Assembly (NCBI GenBank): GCA_022036555.1
Contig: CM039137.1
Coordinates: 28,389,535 to 28,453,534 of the forward strand
Origin: Microstegium vimineum
Taxonomy: Eukaryota; Streptophyta; Magnoliopsida; Poales; Poaceae
Direction: 5' to 3'
DNA length: 64,000 nucleotides
In this document: piece by piece, positions 1 through 12,300 of the stretch
How positions within the stretch are numbered: the stretch's first letter is position 1
Layout of the letters: every line of letters starts with the position of its first letter
Program-made: the position numbers and the translations under genes
The notes under the pieces: generated by a model
What the model was told of the DNA's origin: nothing
The model's input: only the letters and a program-made list of their open reading frames with translations
The model's database searches: none

Positions 1-2
1 CA

Positions 3-680
3 ATGGAGCTCACAAGCCATACATTGAAAAGCCTCTTTGCAAAATCGGTAGGTGTAGATAAAATCATACTTGATGCAGATAATTTGGAAGTTCTCCACCT
101 GAATGCTTTAAATCTTGATCTGTTTGAGCTTAATGGGAAAGGAACACTAAAGCGTCTTAAGATTGATGATGTCAGTGTGACTCATTTGGATATTGGGGAC
201 AATACTGATCATCTGGAGGCAGTAGACGTGAGCAACTTCACAATAGTCTGGCCAAAATTCTATAGCATGATATCCAGAGCATCTAATTTGCGTATGCTAC
301 GGTTTTGGGGTGTTGTGTTTGATGACGAGGATGAGATTGTGGATTCAGAAACTATAGCTGTTTCATTTCCTCTTCTTAGGCATCTTTCATTGAGTTATGA
401 ATTACGAGATGGGTTACTTCACTACAGCCTTCAGGGATCATCACCACTCGAGAATGTCTCAGTTCTGGAACTTGGTTGGTCAGTAATAAGTGAGCACTTT
501 GGACCCTGGGTGTTTGGTATGATTGGAAGGTGTCCAAATCTCAAGAAACTTGTTATTCATGGTGTTCTTTCTGAGGCAAAAACACGAGAGGAGCGCCAGA
601 TGTTAGCAAGCTTTACCTCATTCATAGTCTGCCTCATGAGGAAGTATGTGCATGTCGATGTACAATTTGAGTATGAGTGA
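3..680 (+). CDS. F-box/LRR-repeat protein, C-terminal part (cut by window edge)
   Basis: An open frame of about 225 codons runs from the window edge to a TGA at 678-680. The product shows successive leucine-rich segments (LEVLHLNALNLDLFELNG, LKRLKIDDVSVTHLDI, LRHLSLSYELRD, LKKLVIHGV) and ends in SFIVCLMRKYVHVDVQFEYE. This pattern and ending resemble the C-terminal half of plant F-box/LRR proteins of the At1g67190 type. Members of that family carry an N-terminal F-box that binds SKP1 in an SCF ubiquitin ligase, with the LRR part selecting the target. The F-box itself must lie upstream of position 1. The ATG at position 3 is only the first Met in view and is unlikely to be the true start. No internal stop is seen. 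The family call is fairly sure; the target is unknown. Confidence 0.7.
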   Translation: MELTSHTLKSLFAKSVGVDKIILDADNLEVLHLNALNLDLFELNGKGTLKRLKIDDVSVTHLDIGDNTDHLEAVDVSNFTIVWPKFYSMISRASNLRMLRFWGVVFDDEDEIVDSETIAVSFPLLRHLSLSYELRDGLLHYSLQGSSPLENVSVLELGWSVISEHFGPWVFGMIGRCPNLKKLVIHGVLSEAKTREERQMLASFTSFIVCLMRKYVHVDVQFEYE

Positions 681-1339
681 CATCTACTAGATTCGCTGGG
701 CATCTTGTCATTGTTCAGTTGAAGTCATGCCACCAGGTAACCTTTTGCTTCTTGTGGACTCAGAATATTTTATTCAGCATGATCTTATTAGAGTTTTCTG
801 TTCTCTCTGTGTCACTTGCTTTTTATAAATGGTTTGTTTTGGGTCTAATGTCTGTCCTATAAGAGTGTTACTTTGTATGCAAATCCTTAGCACCAAAACA
901 AAATTTCCAAAACAACCTATTCAACTCCAGAATCCAGATGTTTAGGATTTTGGTGCAACTTAATAATAGAACAATAGTAGCCAGCAGGCGATTAAACAAT
1001 TTTAGGAATTGATCCCAAGACTGTAATTGGCTGTTTTTTTTCTTCATGATTTTGCTTAAGAGTCAGCTTGGCTGCACCATTGTATTGGAATAGGCCAAGC
1101 CCTGACTGTTCTACGCTTAGGTCGAACAAGAGTTGGGAGAAATAGATTGATCTATTACTTGCATTTTCCATATTACATTAAGGCCTTTATTTATAGGCTG
1201 GGCTACAATTGCCCCTTGCACAAGTTATCAAACTTACTAAACTTAACTAATCCAATCTATGGAAAATATCTGCTATCCTATCAAATATTTGAACTAAACA
1301 TAAACCTTCCTATTCTTTCTTATTCCGTCGCCTATATGT
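681..1339 (+). other. 3' flank of the F-box gene, AT-rich
   Basis: No coding region is supported. The stretch probably contains the 3' UTR of the F-box gene followed by intergenic DNA; the poly(A) site cannot be placed. Confidence 0.4.
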
Positions 1340-2760
1340 GCACTTGGAAGGACAAGGCATGATGACCTCGATCATACATTTTCTTGGTCTTGACCTGAGC
1401 TTGTTCCAATTGAAAGCGGACATCTTCCAAAAACTGCCAAGGTTTGTGGTGTCACGGCGGTGACATGAACATTCGCTGCCTTGTAGGAATGGAGCGAGGC
1501 AGGAGGGGTGTCGTGGCCATATACCAGCTTGGATGGGTTTCCTTGAGCACTGCGTGGAAGGACGTATAGTAGATGTACTCTGTGTCAAGGCCGATCACTG
1601 GCCATGCACCAGAGGTACATCATGATCTTGTTGACCACCTCCGTCGACTAGGGATGTAAAGCCGTCTCATGCATAGCTTGGAGCCCGAAATGCAGAAGTG
1701 AACATTGGGTTGCGATCGGATACGATAGAGGTCGGAACACTGAAGGTGGAAAATCTCGGCAAAGAATATGCACACCACTGATTCAGTGGATTAGGGGCGA
1801 CTCATAGGATGAAGTGGGCGTACATGGATACACTGGCGGAGGCAGAAATATTTTCTAGGTGTGGCGGGTTTATATAAAGGTCAAACGTGTATACTCATTG
1901 CCTTGCCGTCATCGATATCTGCCTCTGCACTTGACACGCCGCCCTTTTTAGATGTGCAATAGCCAATTGGTTTTGGTTTTAGGAATATGAACCGTTGCAT
2001 CAGGCGTCGGTAACGAAAGCTGGAGCAGTCGATGAGCCAGGAAGATCGAATGCTAGCTTCCTTCCATGGAGCTTGTGCTCTTGCATTATGCCCATATGAG
2101 ATACTAGGCCAGCCACAAAATCCATCCATGTATATCCATCAAATAATCAGCAAACATCTATGTATATTGCACGTATTATATACACATATATACTAGTGTT
2201 TCCTGTATATTTTAGCTATGGCGGCCGCCCAACCTAGCTAGATTGCTGCCTCCGCCACTGCATGGATAGGTGATCAACCACCGTGAAAATCGCCAATTTT
2301 GCACCACCTTTGGCCGGCCTTCAATGAAGTCGAGGGCTCGAGGCTGATGTCGCTCTAGATGGTAGTGGGCAATGGCGAGGAATGGAGCAGGCCAGCCAGA
2401 GCCAAGGCCAAGGCCTCCTCTTGTTAGTCTTGGACGATGCGACGCTCTTGAGGAATATTGAAATTGCGGTGGAGGGGGTGTAGAGTCTTTTGTACCCCTT
2501 CATGGGCGTCGTCATGCGCTTCCGCCAAGATCACCGGAAGGGGAGTGCAGCCCCCGAAACATAACGAGGCCATCCACCAGGGCCCAAGGTGCGCCGCAAG
2601 ATATAGCCATGATGTCATCGTGCAAGGCCTGCAATTCTGGTTGCCTGCTTGTACGCTGCGAGGAGGTTGAACGCCGGTGTCGAGACGGCGAGGCAGGTAG
2701 CAGCAGTGTCGTTGGCTCGTTGCTCCTGGATAGTGTATCTGCCACCGTGTTCAAGCCCAG
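1340..2760 (-). mobile_element. Degenerate Ty3/gypsy pol remnant
   Basis: On the minus strand, fragments of a gypsy polyprotein appear in the right order. The end of RNase H with NTVADTLSRS lies near 2750. The integrase zinc-binding start (DDAHEGVQKTLHPLHRNFNI) lies near 2460-2520. A relic of the integrase core (VPTSIVSDRNPMFTSAF) lies near 1700-1740. The integrase C-terminal region (FQLEQAQVKTKKMYDRGHHA) lies near 1360-1430. Frames are broken by many stops and shifts, so nothing is functional. No LTRs or target duplications could be recognised. Neighbours are the F-box gene on the left and empty DNA on the right. Confidence 0.65.
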
Positions 2761-5600
2761 GAGCTTACATTGACAGCGTATCTTTTGTCATGACATGTTC
2801 CAGAAACTCTGATTTTGCAAATTTATGGCGCCTGACGACTGCTCCCCTCCCAATTTACTTCAAATATCTTTCGTTGGTGGGCTAAAATGCAGTTGTTATT
2901 ACAGTCTGGTTGCCAACTTTGCATGACATATCGCAGCACCTAGAATAAAAGTCCATTTTGGGCATTAGCTTTACTAGTTTCACAATATATCAATTATTTG
3001 CCTGCTTATATGTTGTCATTTTAGATGAAATGTGGAAGTATACACCAAGTCACTGATAGAGCTATAATACAAGTTTTGTTGTATTCACAGGTCTATTGAT
3101 ACAGTTGACATCATGTTATCCATATAACTATGTTAGCGACTATCAGCACACCCTTAACAGCAACAATACTATGTTTCACTGCCCTTCGTATAACTTTCCT
3201 TTTCATTGTATGCATTTGGCAGATTTGCTTCTGTTTCTACATCATGAGGACTGTTGTTGTAAATGTCAGCTCGGGTGCATGTCAGATCTGCATTGTTAAA
3301 GCCTCTTCACAGATGCCTGCATGGCATATGCCTTACAGTAGTGGCTGCAGAACGGAATGCTCTCCTTTTCTGGAACAAAATCCTCCCCTTTCTATTATTT
3401 CAACTGGAATGGATTGCTTATGTTGAGATTTATTGCCCCATGCCACATCATATCAAAACCCTTTAATCTGTTCGTGAGGCTAATTTTGAATCAAAATTCT
3501 TTCAGATACTGTATAGTAGTTTATTTGGAAAAAGTATAAATTGACAACTTCATGCTCGCAGTAAAGTGTATGGTTGATTCCCCTGGGAAATTCGACATTC
3601 ACCATTTCTACTTTTTACCTTGACATTCCACTCCAAGGGATTCCATGCTAAATTGATAATTACTCCACATGGCAGCATCATTGCCTAATCCTAGTTATCC
3701 AAGATAGGGTTTGTTATGAAATCTAATATCAGTGTTTGTGCTGTTATTCCATTTGAATTTTCGTTTTACAGTTGTTTATAACAGAACATGTTCCATGGCG
3801 GGTCATATCGAATCTATGAGCCCGCTCTGGCCTGCCACAGATTCTCCTTACTATTGATGCAGGTTCACTTGCTATTCACGAATTTTCATTTGACAAGTTG
3901 CGACATTGGATGAATGCTGGATTTGTTGGGTTGGGTTGGTGACAAAATATCTATTGCACCAATATGTTTTTTATTTGCTTTGGGTAAATCATTCACTCTT
4001 TCTGTGGAACTGCTTTTCTGTTCACCCTGGTCTGTTCTCTATTGCTAAACCAATTCCATTGGCTGCTATCATGAGAATGTCATGTTAATCGTCCTATTGG
4101 AATATATCTCTGCCCCCCCCCCTCTTGACCTGTTCCATAAAATACGATGAGACAACCCACAGGGTTGTTTGAAAGTTTAAACCGTTGACTATTTCTGTGG
4201 CAGTTGCTTTGCTATACAAGTTTAGAGGTGAGAATTTCGTAGTGGCATTGCATGAACCAGTAACCACTAGCACAAAATCTTTCTTTTCACTCTCAAAGTC
4301 AAGTGGATGGAAAAAGATGAGAGGATGCAAGCCTGGAAGCATTTGTATTATCCATATTCCGGCCACTGAGCGTGAAATTCCAACTGGCAAGTCATGTCAA
4401 AACCAAAAAAAAGGTTCCAGGAAAATTTAGGAGACACAACGTGATGTAAGTGGTGCAATCCAAGACTATGACGCGAATTGCGCGTATAATAATTGAAAAT
4501 TGCCGTGTCTGGTTTCCGCTCCGCTCTTGTAATTTGCCATTGTTGGACGGCAGAGAACGATTCGCCAGAAGTTCATGTCCATCTCCCTCTTCTTGCGTGT
4601 AGCTCACTTGCTGATTCCCCGATGTTTTCTGCCCAATAAAAAACTGGAGACGAGACTGTACAGCGCAGGCCTATTCTTGCCAAAAGATTTGCACAATCTA
4701 CCGAATCTCTGAACAACGAATTGGACTGGCGACCTTCTACTGGCACTGCCCGGGGTATAGGTATACAGTATATAGTATTTTTTTTTCGCAGGTCTTTCTC
4801 CGTACGTATGTCAATGATTCACGAAGAGTCTGGCGTGCCTTCGCACATGAACAGGTAAGCCTTTATTTCTAGCTTCGGCCTTGACCGAGCCCGGTTGAAC
4901 AAAGACTTGCTAGCGAGAGAAACAGGTGATAAAGAACTACTACTAGCAGTGAGAAACCAAAAAGAATTTTCTAGAGAAATGAGCTTGGTTTGGCTTTTGC
5001 GGCTCATGGATTATCAAGCAATTTGGTGAAGTGACCTGAGGAGTTGGCCAGGAGTATAAACGCAGCTAGGAGTAGTTTATGATGCGCTTGAGGCCCTACT
5101 TAGGCAAAGGATTAGGCACTAATGACCAGTCAGCAACTTGGCCACAACTCACACAAATGTGTTTAGTGTGATCCCTATCTGCATTTTATCCACGATAACC
5201 TCCGGATTCAGGAGGGGAGGCGGGGGGAAAGCCAGCCAAACCAAGAGGCCAGAGTGAGAGGGCTTCTCCAAGAATTAATTTCTCTGAGGAATTTCCATTT
5301 TTAATATTGGTGCATGACAATGCACTGATGTTGACCCATGCAGACAGGGATAATCCAAACAAACCCATTTCCAACTTCCAAGCACCTACTAGAATTATGT
5401 ATGTTCTACACCCCTAGGATTTTATATTTTTCACACTGTAGATAGGTTGCATCCATATCATATTTTGTGGTGCTTTGGTTAGGGCCGCTTCAGATTAAAC
5501 TAAGCTATAGTTGCTTGTGGCAATTATAGATGCATGTATTTATGGTGAGTTTGACGAATCTAATCAACTCCCGTGTCTCTCCTAGTCTAGCTACGCTTCC
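2761..5600. other. Intergenic DNA, no supported gene
   Basis: Only short, unrelated open frames in all six frames. A C10 run lies at about 4107-4116. I see no repeat family or RNA gene that I can name here. Confidence 0.4.
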
Positions 5601-6333
5601 TCCTTCTCCCAATCCGCTCTTTTAATACAACTCATGAAGGAGAAAAGATGGAAGTGTAGAACAACTTCTCAAGCTCCCTTTCTTTTTAAGCTTGTGTTCC
5701 TTTCTCCCTCTATTCTCTTTTCTTCTTTCCCCCTCTTTCTTCCCTGCCTATCTTCTCTCTATTCAATGCTCCTTTTGTTTGAGTACTTGCCGTCTCAGAG
5801 GCGAGGAGCCAGAGGGCGGCCAATGAGAGGTGAAAGGTGGTTACAAGGAGTGGAGTAGGAGACAGAAATGCTGACAGAAAAGCCCTACCACACCCCTCTC
5901 TCTTCTCTGCTCTCTCTCCTCCCTCCTCCTCTGCATCATCTCCCCTCCGTCCCCCAACAGCGCCCCCAGCTAGCTGTTACAAGCCTGTGAAAAAAAGAGA
6001 CGGCAGGACGTGTTTCAAAAGGACAAGATCTTCTTTGCAGTACAGTGGATGAAACTCCAAGGCTGATTCAATTCGCCAGTGCATCAAACAAGGGAAAGCG
6101 CGCTGTGGTGAGAGTGGAGGAGGAGAGAGCTGAGAAGAGAAACAAACAAAGAGGAGGGCTCTCCTCCATCCTCTGTGCTTGCATGCTTTTGCTAGAAGGA
6201 TGGTATGCACGCAGCATCTATCTCTTCTTTCTCTGTGTCTGCATCCCTTCTCCATTCTCTTTTATATAGTCCATCGCCACCGCTCACAGTCTCCTTGCTT
6301 TCTGTTGGTCCTAGAGCTAGCAGTGGCCATCTC
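5601..6333 (+). promoter_or_regulatory. Promoter/5' leader of the TGA bZIP gene
   Basis: Long CT-rich tracts (about 5670-5770 and 5890-5960) and several short upstream ORFs precede the proposed start at 6334, as is common in leaders of plant regulatory genes. A TATATAG sequence at about 6262-6268 lies some 70 bases upstream of the ATG. The transcription start cannot be fixed, so which parts are promoter and which are leader is unknown. Confidence 0.35.
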
Positions 6334-9300
6334 ATGGTGCAAGGCGAGGAGAGTTCTTGGAGGATGGAGAGGGCAGCGATGCCTCTCAACCAGGCGCTCG
6401 CGTATGGAGTCCAAGCCCACGCCGCCGTCGCTGCACCGCCCACCTGTTTCCTGTACTGCCTCTCTCTTTCTCTCTTCTCCCGACTTGTTCTTCGCGGTCT
6501 TTTGTCTTTGATCCCTCTAGCTGCAGTCGTCTTCTACCTCGCCTCACCCAACCCAATTCCATGCAAGAGCAAGACGCCCCCAGAGCTCTGCCGCTGCCTG
6601 CACTAACCTTTTCTTCCGCGTCGCAACTATAGCTACCACCCTTCCCAGCACTACTTGCCGTGTTTTTCAAATGCTTGAGTGCGCAACTTGTTTAAAAGTA
6701 TTTTTTTCGCCCTCCTTTTATCCGTCTTTGTAACAGACCGATTCCACAAGCTTATGCCGTGCCACTTTGGTTGGATTACACCTCTGCTGCCCACGCACCA
6801 AATTTTTTTGTTAATGCGTGCTCAAGGCCGGCATGCTGAATCCTGCGAGTGCGAGTGATTTGTTTGGGCACCGAGATCGATCGGCACCACATCTTTTGCC
6901 TGCTTCTCACTCATCCTTATCTGCTTGCCTAGCATCCAAGCCACATCCACAGCTAGCTACAAGCCTCGTGCTTTAGTTTAGTAGGCCTTTCCATTCTTGA
7001 AAAGTTTTTTTTTAATTATCTGCTAGTATACTAGCTTCGCCTTCGCCTCGCTGTCGCGGAGGCGAGCTAGGCGATGACTGATGGGTCTGTGTGCGCTAAC
7101 CGCTTGGGCAGGGACTTCCAGCCTGCGGGCCGCAGCCGCTGCCTACTTCGGGTTCGGGGAGTTGGAGGAGGCCCTCATCCATGGCGGCGGCGGCAGGCGC
7201 GGCGTCGATCCCGGCGTGATCATCAAGAACGACGTCGTTCAGGCAAAGTGTAGCTTTCTTTTTTTTTTCCCATCTCCATTCGGAGTCCGGGCGGCTGCGG
7301 CTACTTGCCAAAAAGGCGCGTTCGTTTCTTGCTTGCCGGCCAGCCGGCTGCGCACGCACGCACGGGCACACACACACACAGCGCCGCACAGGGCGAGACA
7401 TGCCTCGCCTTTTGTGTTCCTGCCGGTTTCCATTCCTATGCAAACACAGTGTGGTGGTATGCACTATGCACCTGCATATAATGGTGCGATAGATGCCGAT
7501 GCAATGAACATCCTCCTCTGAATATCTCTCGCTTCCTACTTTTGCTTTATCTCTCTCTGTGCAAGCTCATGGTCATGGAGGATGGAGAGAGAGAGAGTGC
7601 ATGAACAGGGAAGGAATCGACACTCGGTAAGCCCCCGCCGTGTTAATTCTCTTTGTATGTATGCATGCAGCAGGCCGGCAGGATATCTCGCGGGCGTTGG
7701 CAGGCCCCCCACGCTGGAGATCTTCCCTTCGTGGCCAATGAGGCATCAACAGCAGCTGCACAGTGTAAGAGGCCCCCCCTCCCCTCCCAATCTCTCATGC
7801 ATGATCAATTGATCGCTGTGATTCATGCATGCATGCACGCATTCATTCACTCATCGCCTCGCTGTCTTGCGCGTCTCGTGGGCTCTGGCTCCTCATCGTC
7901 GCTGAACCCAAGAAAAGATGTGGCTGTTTTTTCTTGGCGATTCGCTGCTCGCTCTCTCTGTAGTTGTATGTGGTCTGCACCTGCAGGCTGCAGGCAGCCA
8001 CGAGCACGACGAGGCCGAGTCCCAGCCAGGGGGTGCCCTGCCGATCGGTTTTGTTACTCCATTTATATATATATATATATATATAACTGTTGTTTTGTTA
8101 CTGCCATTTTGATTTTACCGCAGCAGTAGCACTAGTAGAACAGAAGTGTAGCAGCAGACATGCATGTCATAACTCCTTTTACCCGCCGCTTACTGTTGCT
8201 GTGTAATTGGTGAACAGGGGAATTCGCAGTCAGTAGGGAGCACCACTGACTCGAGCTCAGCTCAGAACACTACAATGTCTCAGATGGAGTTGGTGTCCCC
8301 AGCCTCTCTCGCCTGGCTGCGCCGCGGCAGGAGGTCATGATGGTGACCACTGATGATTACAGCTACAAGCCCCCGCCGAGCTGCAGCCAGCCACCAACAC
8401 CACCCGCTCCCGCGCGTGCAGCTGCACGGAGACGGAGGGGGGGAGACCATGACAAGGTACCACCACCACCCCACTGCGTCCTCTCCTCTGCCTGCCTGGC
8501 TTTCTTGCCCTGCCTGCCTGCTGGGCCTGCCTGCCCTGCCCGCCCCAGCAGGCAGTGCTGTAGTGTCCAGTGCACCACACCATCTTTTCCTGGCGCAGCA
8601 TGCACCCGTCCGTAGTACCACTAGCATCCCTCCATCCGCCTACAGTCCTAGTACTAGGGTAGTATACGGCCAGTTGCAGTGGTACACAGCAGCCATCCCC
8701 GAGAGAGAGCGAGAGAGATCATGCTCCGTCCATCATGCACCAGTCTCTTCAGAATATTGCTGTCGAATCGTTGAAAAACTCGGGTCTTGATGAATCTCCA
8801 GACGGTACGCACTGTGGTGGGGTGTGTACGAAACATGCATGCTGCTCTTTCATGTCACACAACGCCGGCCGAGGGCGATGCAAGCTGCACGTGGTACGGC
8901 AAAGCCAGCACTGTGGTGTACGGTTCCACTCTCTGCAGCTTACTGTACCTCGTGCCCCAAACAGCAGTACTACGTTAGTATTACAGTGTAGTTATGGGCC
9001 ACTGGGCCATGCATTGCCTTATCTAAACACAAAGGCATGCAGTTGTAGGCAATCCATTCCATGCATGCGTGTTCCTAGCTTGCGCACGAGACGATGTCAT
9101 GTGTGGCCTGGCCTCTGAATAGAAAGCCAGCCATGTATGCTTGGGGGCAAGGGGAAACCAGACAGACAGTCCTGGATGATTGGACTAATGACATCTGCTC
9201 AATCCTATTCCTACGGGGGTACGACGGAGAGGAGGATGCTCGCTCTAAATGATGATGGCCAGGCCAGGCAGGGAGGGTCATCGTCCCTAACCCTTCCCTT

Positions 9301-12300
9301 TTTTGTCTCTCCCTGCTAGTGCTAGGTGGATTGGATTGGATGGATAGCATAACCCCATCCATGCATCTTATCTATCTCCCTTGCCGCAACAGAACAGAGC
9401 CGTGGATGCCAACAACAGCGGCGGCTGTCCGCTCACTGATGAGCTTTCGGGGACAGCTACAGCCAAAAGCCTTTGGAGAGCGAGGATGGACAGGGCAGTG
9501 CTGCTGCCTGCTTCTGCATCCATCGACGACAGAAGCCGTGGCTTGTTTCTTTCTGTGCCCTGTGGCTGTGGCTGCCTTTTAGTAGTAGTAGTTCTGTAGT
9601 TGGATGGCGAGAGAGACGATGTGCACTGTGGTGATGTGTAGGGGAAGAGAACGGATAGGCCGGAATACTACTATACCTTACCAGTACATGCATGCTCTAA
9701 CTCCGCTGGCTTTTTCGTGGTGTCCTTTGCATTGCACAGAGGAAGCATGGATCCACAAGAAAGGATGGCAAGTTGGTAGATGCCAAGGTAGGGTATATAT
9801 ATAGCCCTCCCCTACCCTGCTGCTGCCGCTCCTTGTTGGCTCGCTGCCTGCATGCCCACTCCATGGCTTTGCATGGACGACCTGCATCTGTTTCGTTTTG
9901 CATGCTGCCACTCACTCACCATTGAGCTTGATGAATCGCTGTGAATCCTTGCTTGCAGACGGAACGGCGGCTGGCGCAGAACAGAGAGGCTGCGAGGAAG
10001 AGCAGGCTGAGGAAGAAGGTGCATGTGATGTGACTACTCTACTCCGTAGAATACAATACATAACCCCACACCACACTGCCAGTGGCACCCATGAAGAACT
10101 CAGTGATTTTGTTTTGTTTTGTTCCAATCAATCAGCAAAGACCAAAGAGAAGGCATGCATGCACATGCATGGTCCTGGGATTGCTGAGAGTAATCTACTC
10201 CTACTTACTATCGTCCTTTCACTCTAGGCTTATGTGCAGCAGCTCGAGACTAGCAGGATCAGGCTTCAGCAGGTCGAGCATGAGCTACAGAGAGCACGGT
10301 CACAGGTTCGTCCCAGTCCGAACCCCGAAACAACCGTGTCATCTGATGACCGACTTACCTGAACAATAATGCATCGGATCCAAGCTCGCATCGTTTGATA
10401 TGACATGGGTTTTTGTTTACCGTGGTCCAGGGCCTGTTCGTTGGGGGGTGCAGCGCCGCCGGGGACATGAGCTCTGGTAATATGCAGCACCGGCCGTCCG
10501 CTTTCTCCATTCATTCATCTAGTAGTACCACCACTGCTGCTCCTCCAAAGCTTCGAGCTTTTTTAACCTTGCCATGCAGCAGCTGTTGCCTGTAGCTGCC
10601 GCCGCAGGCCACGGCGCAGCAGGCACACACTTACCGAGATGATGCATGGCCGGCCGCGGCCGGCCGACCGTCCTCGTTTGGCGTGAAAAACGTGTGCTGC
10701 CAACTGATGATTAGTACTCCCAGTAATAAACTCTGAGTTTTTTACCGTACGCACGTACGGAATCCCATGCATGCATGCAGGCGCCGCCATGTTCGACATG
10801 GAGTACGCGCGGTGGCTGGACGACGACAGCAAGCGGCTGGCGGAGCTCCGGGCCGGGCTGCAGGCGCAGCTGCTGGACGGCAACCTGGGCCTCATCGTGG
10901 AGGAGTGCATGCAGCACTACGACGAGCTGTTCCAGCTCAAGGCGGCGCTCGCGCGCTCCGATGTCTTCCACCTCCTCACTGGGTCCTGGACCACCCCTGC
11001 CGAGCGCTGCTTCTTCTGGATGGGCGGCTTCCGCCCGTCCGAGCTGCTCAAGGTACGTGTACGTACGGCATCACTGCGAGTGGCCATTGCCGAGCCCGCC
11101 ATGGCGTTCCGTCCGTGCAACCCAGCCCAGCAGTCCGAGGCGCCGCGCCGTACTGAGCCTCTTTTTCTTTGGCATTGGCATGCAGATCCTGATACCGCAG
11201 CTGGACCCGCTGACGGAGCAGCAGCTGCTGGGGATCTGCAACCTGCAGCAGTCGTCGGAGCAGGCGGAGGAGGCGCTCGCCCAGGGCCTGCACCAGCTGC
11301 ACCAGTCCCTGGCCGACACAGTCGCCGCCGGCACGCTCAACGACGGCGCCGCCGCCCCCAACTACATGAACATCATGGCCGTCGCACTCGATAAGCTTGC
11401 CAGCCTCGAAAACTTCTACCAACAGGTAATCACCGTCGTTTATTTACTCGCAATTTCCTGCACTGCATCATTGACCGCCACCGGCCAGATCTCATTAATT
11501 CTTACTGTAGATCATTCATGGCCAGTAAATCTTTTTTTAACCAAAAAAAGAATTAACACGGCGAGGAAAAGCTAGCTTAAACTTTCAAGTACAACGTCCT
11601 TCCCTGTCAGAGCTGCACAGCAACGTTACAGTAACAATGCAGCTGGTCCTCGTCCTACAAGCTACAGGCTCTTTGTCCTGCTTTCTCCATAGCAGGGGGC
11701 TGGGGCAGGCCAACCTTTTGTCAGAAAGCTAGTTTAAACCTGCAGATAAACGGATAAACATCATTACCACTTTCCAGCCCGCATAATTACCTTGTGATTA
11801 AACAACAAATAGCAGGCTAATGCTGCTGGGCAACAATTATTCTATGTTTTCTAGTGTGTTGATAGGGACCAAATAAAGAGGGCAAGGCTTTGATCCCGTT
11901 TTTTAAGTGAAGATTTGTTGGCGAGGCATTGTTCCTGGCCACAAATGTGTACTCGCAGTACATACACGTACACACCTGTATCTTTCTACAGGAAGTCAAT
12001 GGCCGGATACATACAGTTTGCACTGTGCATAAACAATGCCCCTTGTGTGTCTTCTCTAGGGTCTGGGCAGGCCATCTCCTTTTTGTTCTTTTTTTTTGAA
12101 AAAAAAAGTCCTCCTTTTATTCTCTCCCTTTGTTTTCTGGTGCCTCTGCAGAACAGAGGGCCCACAGCCAAAATAGTAGAGGCCTCAATCCATGCATAGT
12201 GGTCAGGAAAAAGATGGGTCTTGCTGTTCCATCAGAAGTTGTTAAAAAAATGATCATGCCTTTCTATGAATTATCTTCTCTGTCAGGGGTAAAGGCTGAT

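Noticed and set aside
4094..4430. Overlapping ORFs of 98 and 81 codons on opposite strands
   Set aside because: No motif, no conserved-looking segment, and flanked by intergenic DNA.
7350..7390. Possible CA-repeat regulatory element after TGA exon 2
   Set aside because: A short CACACA run inside an intron, with no further evidence of function.
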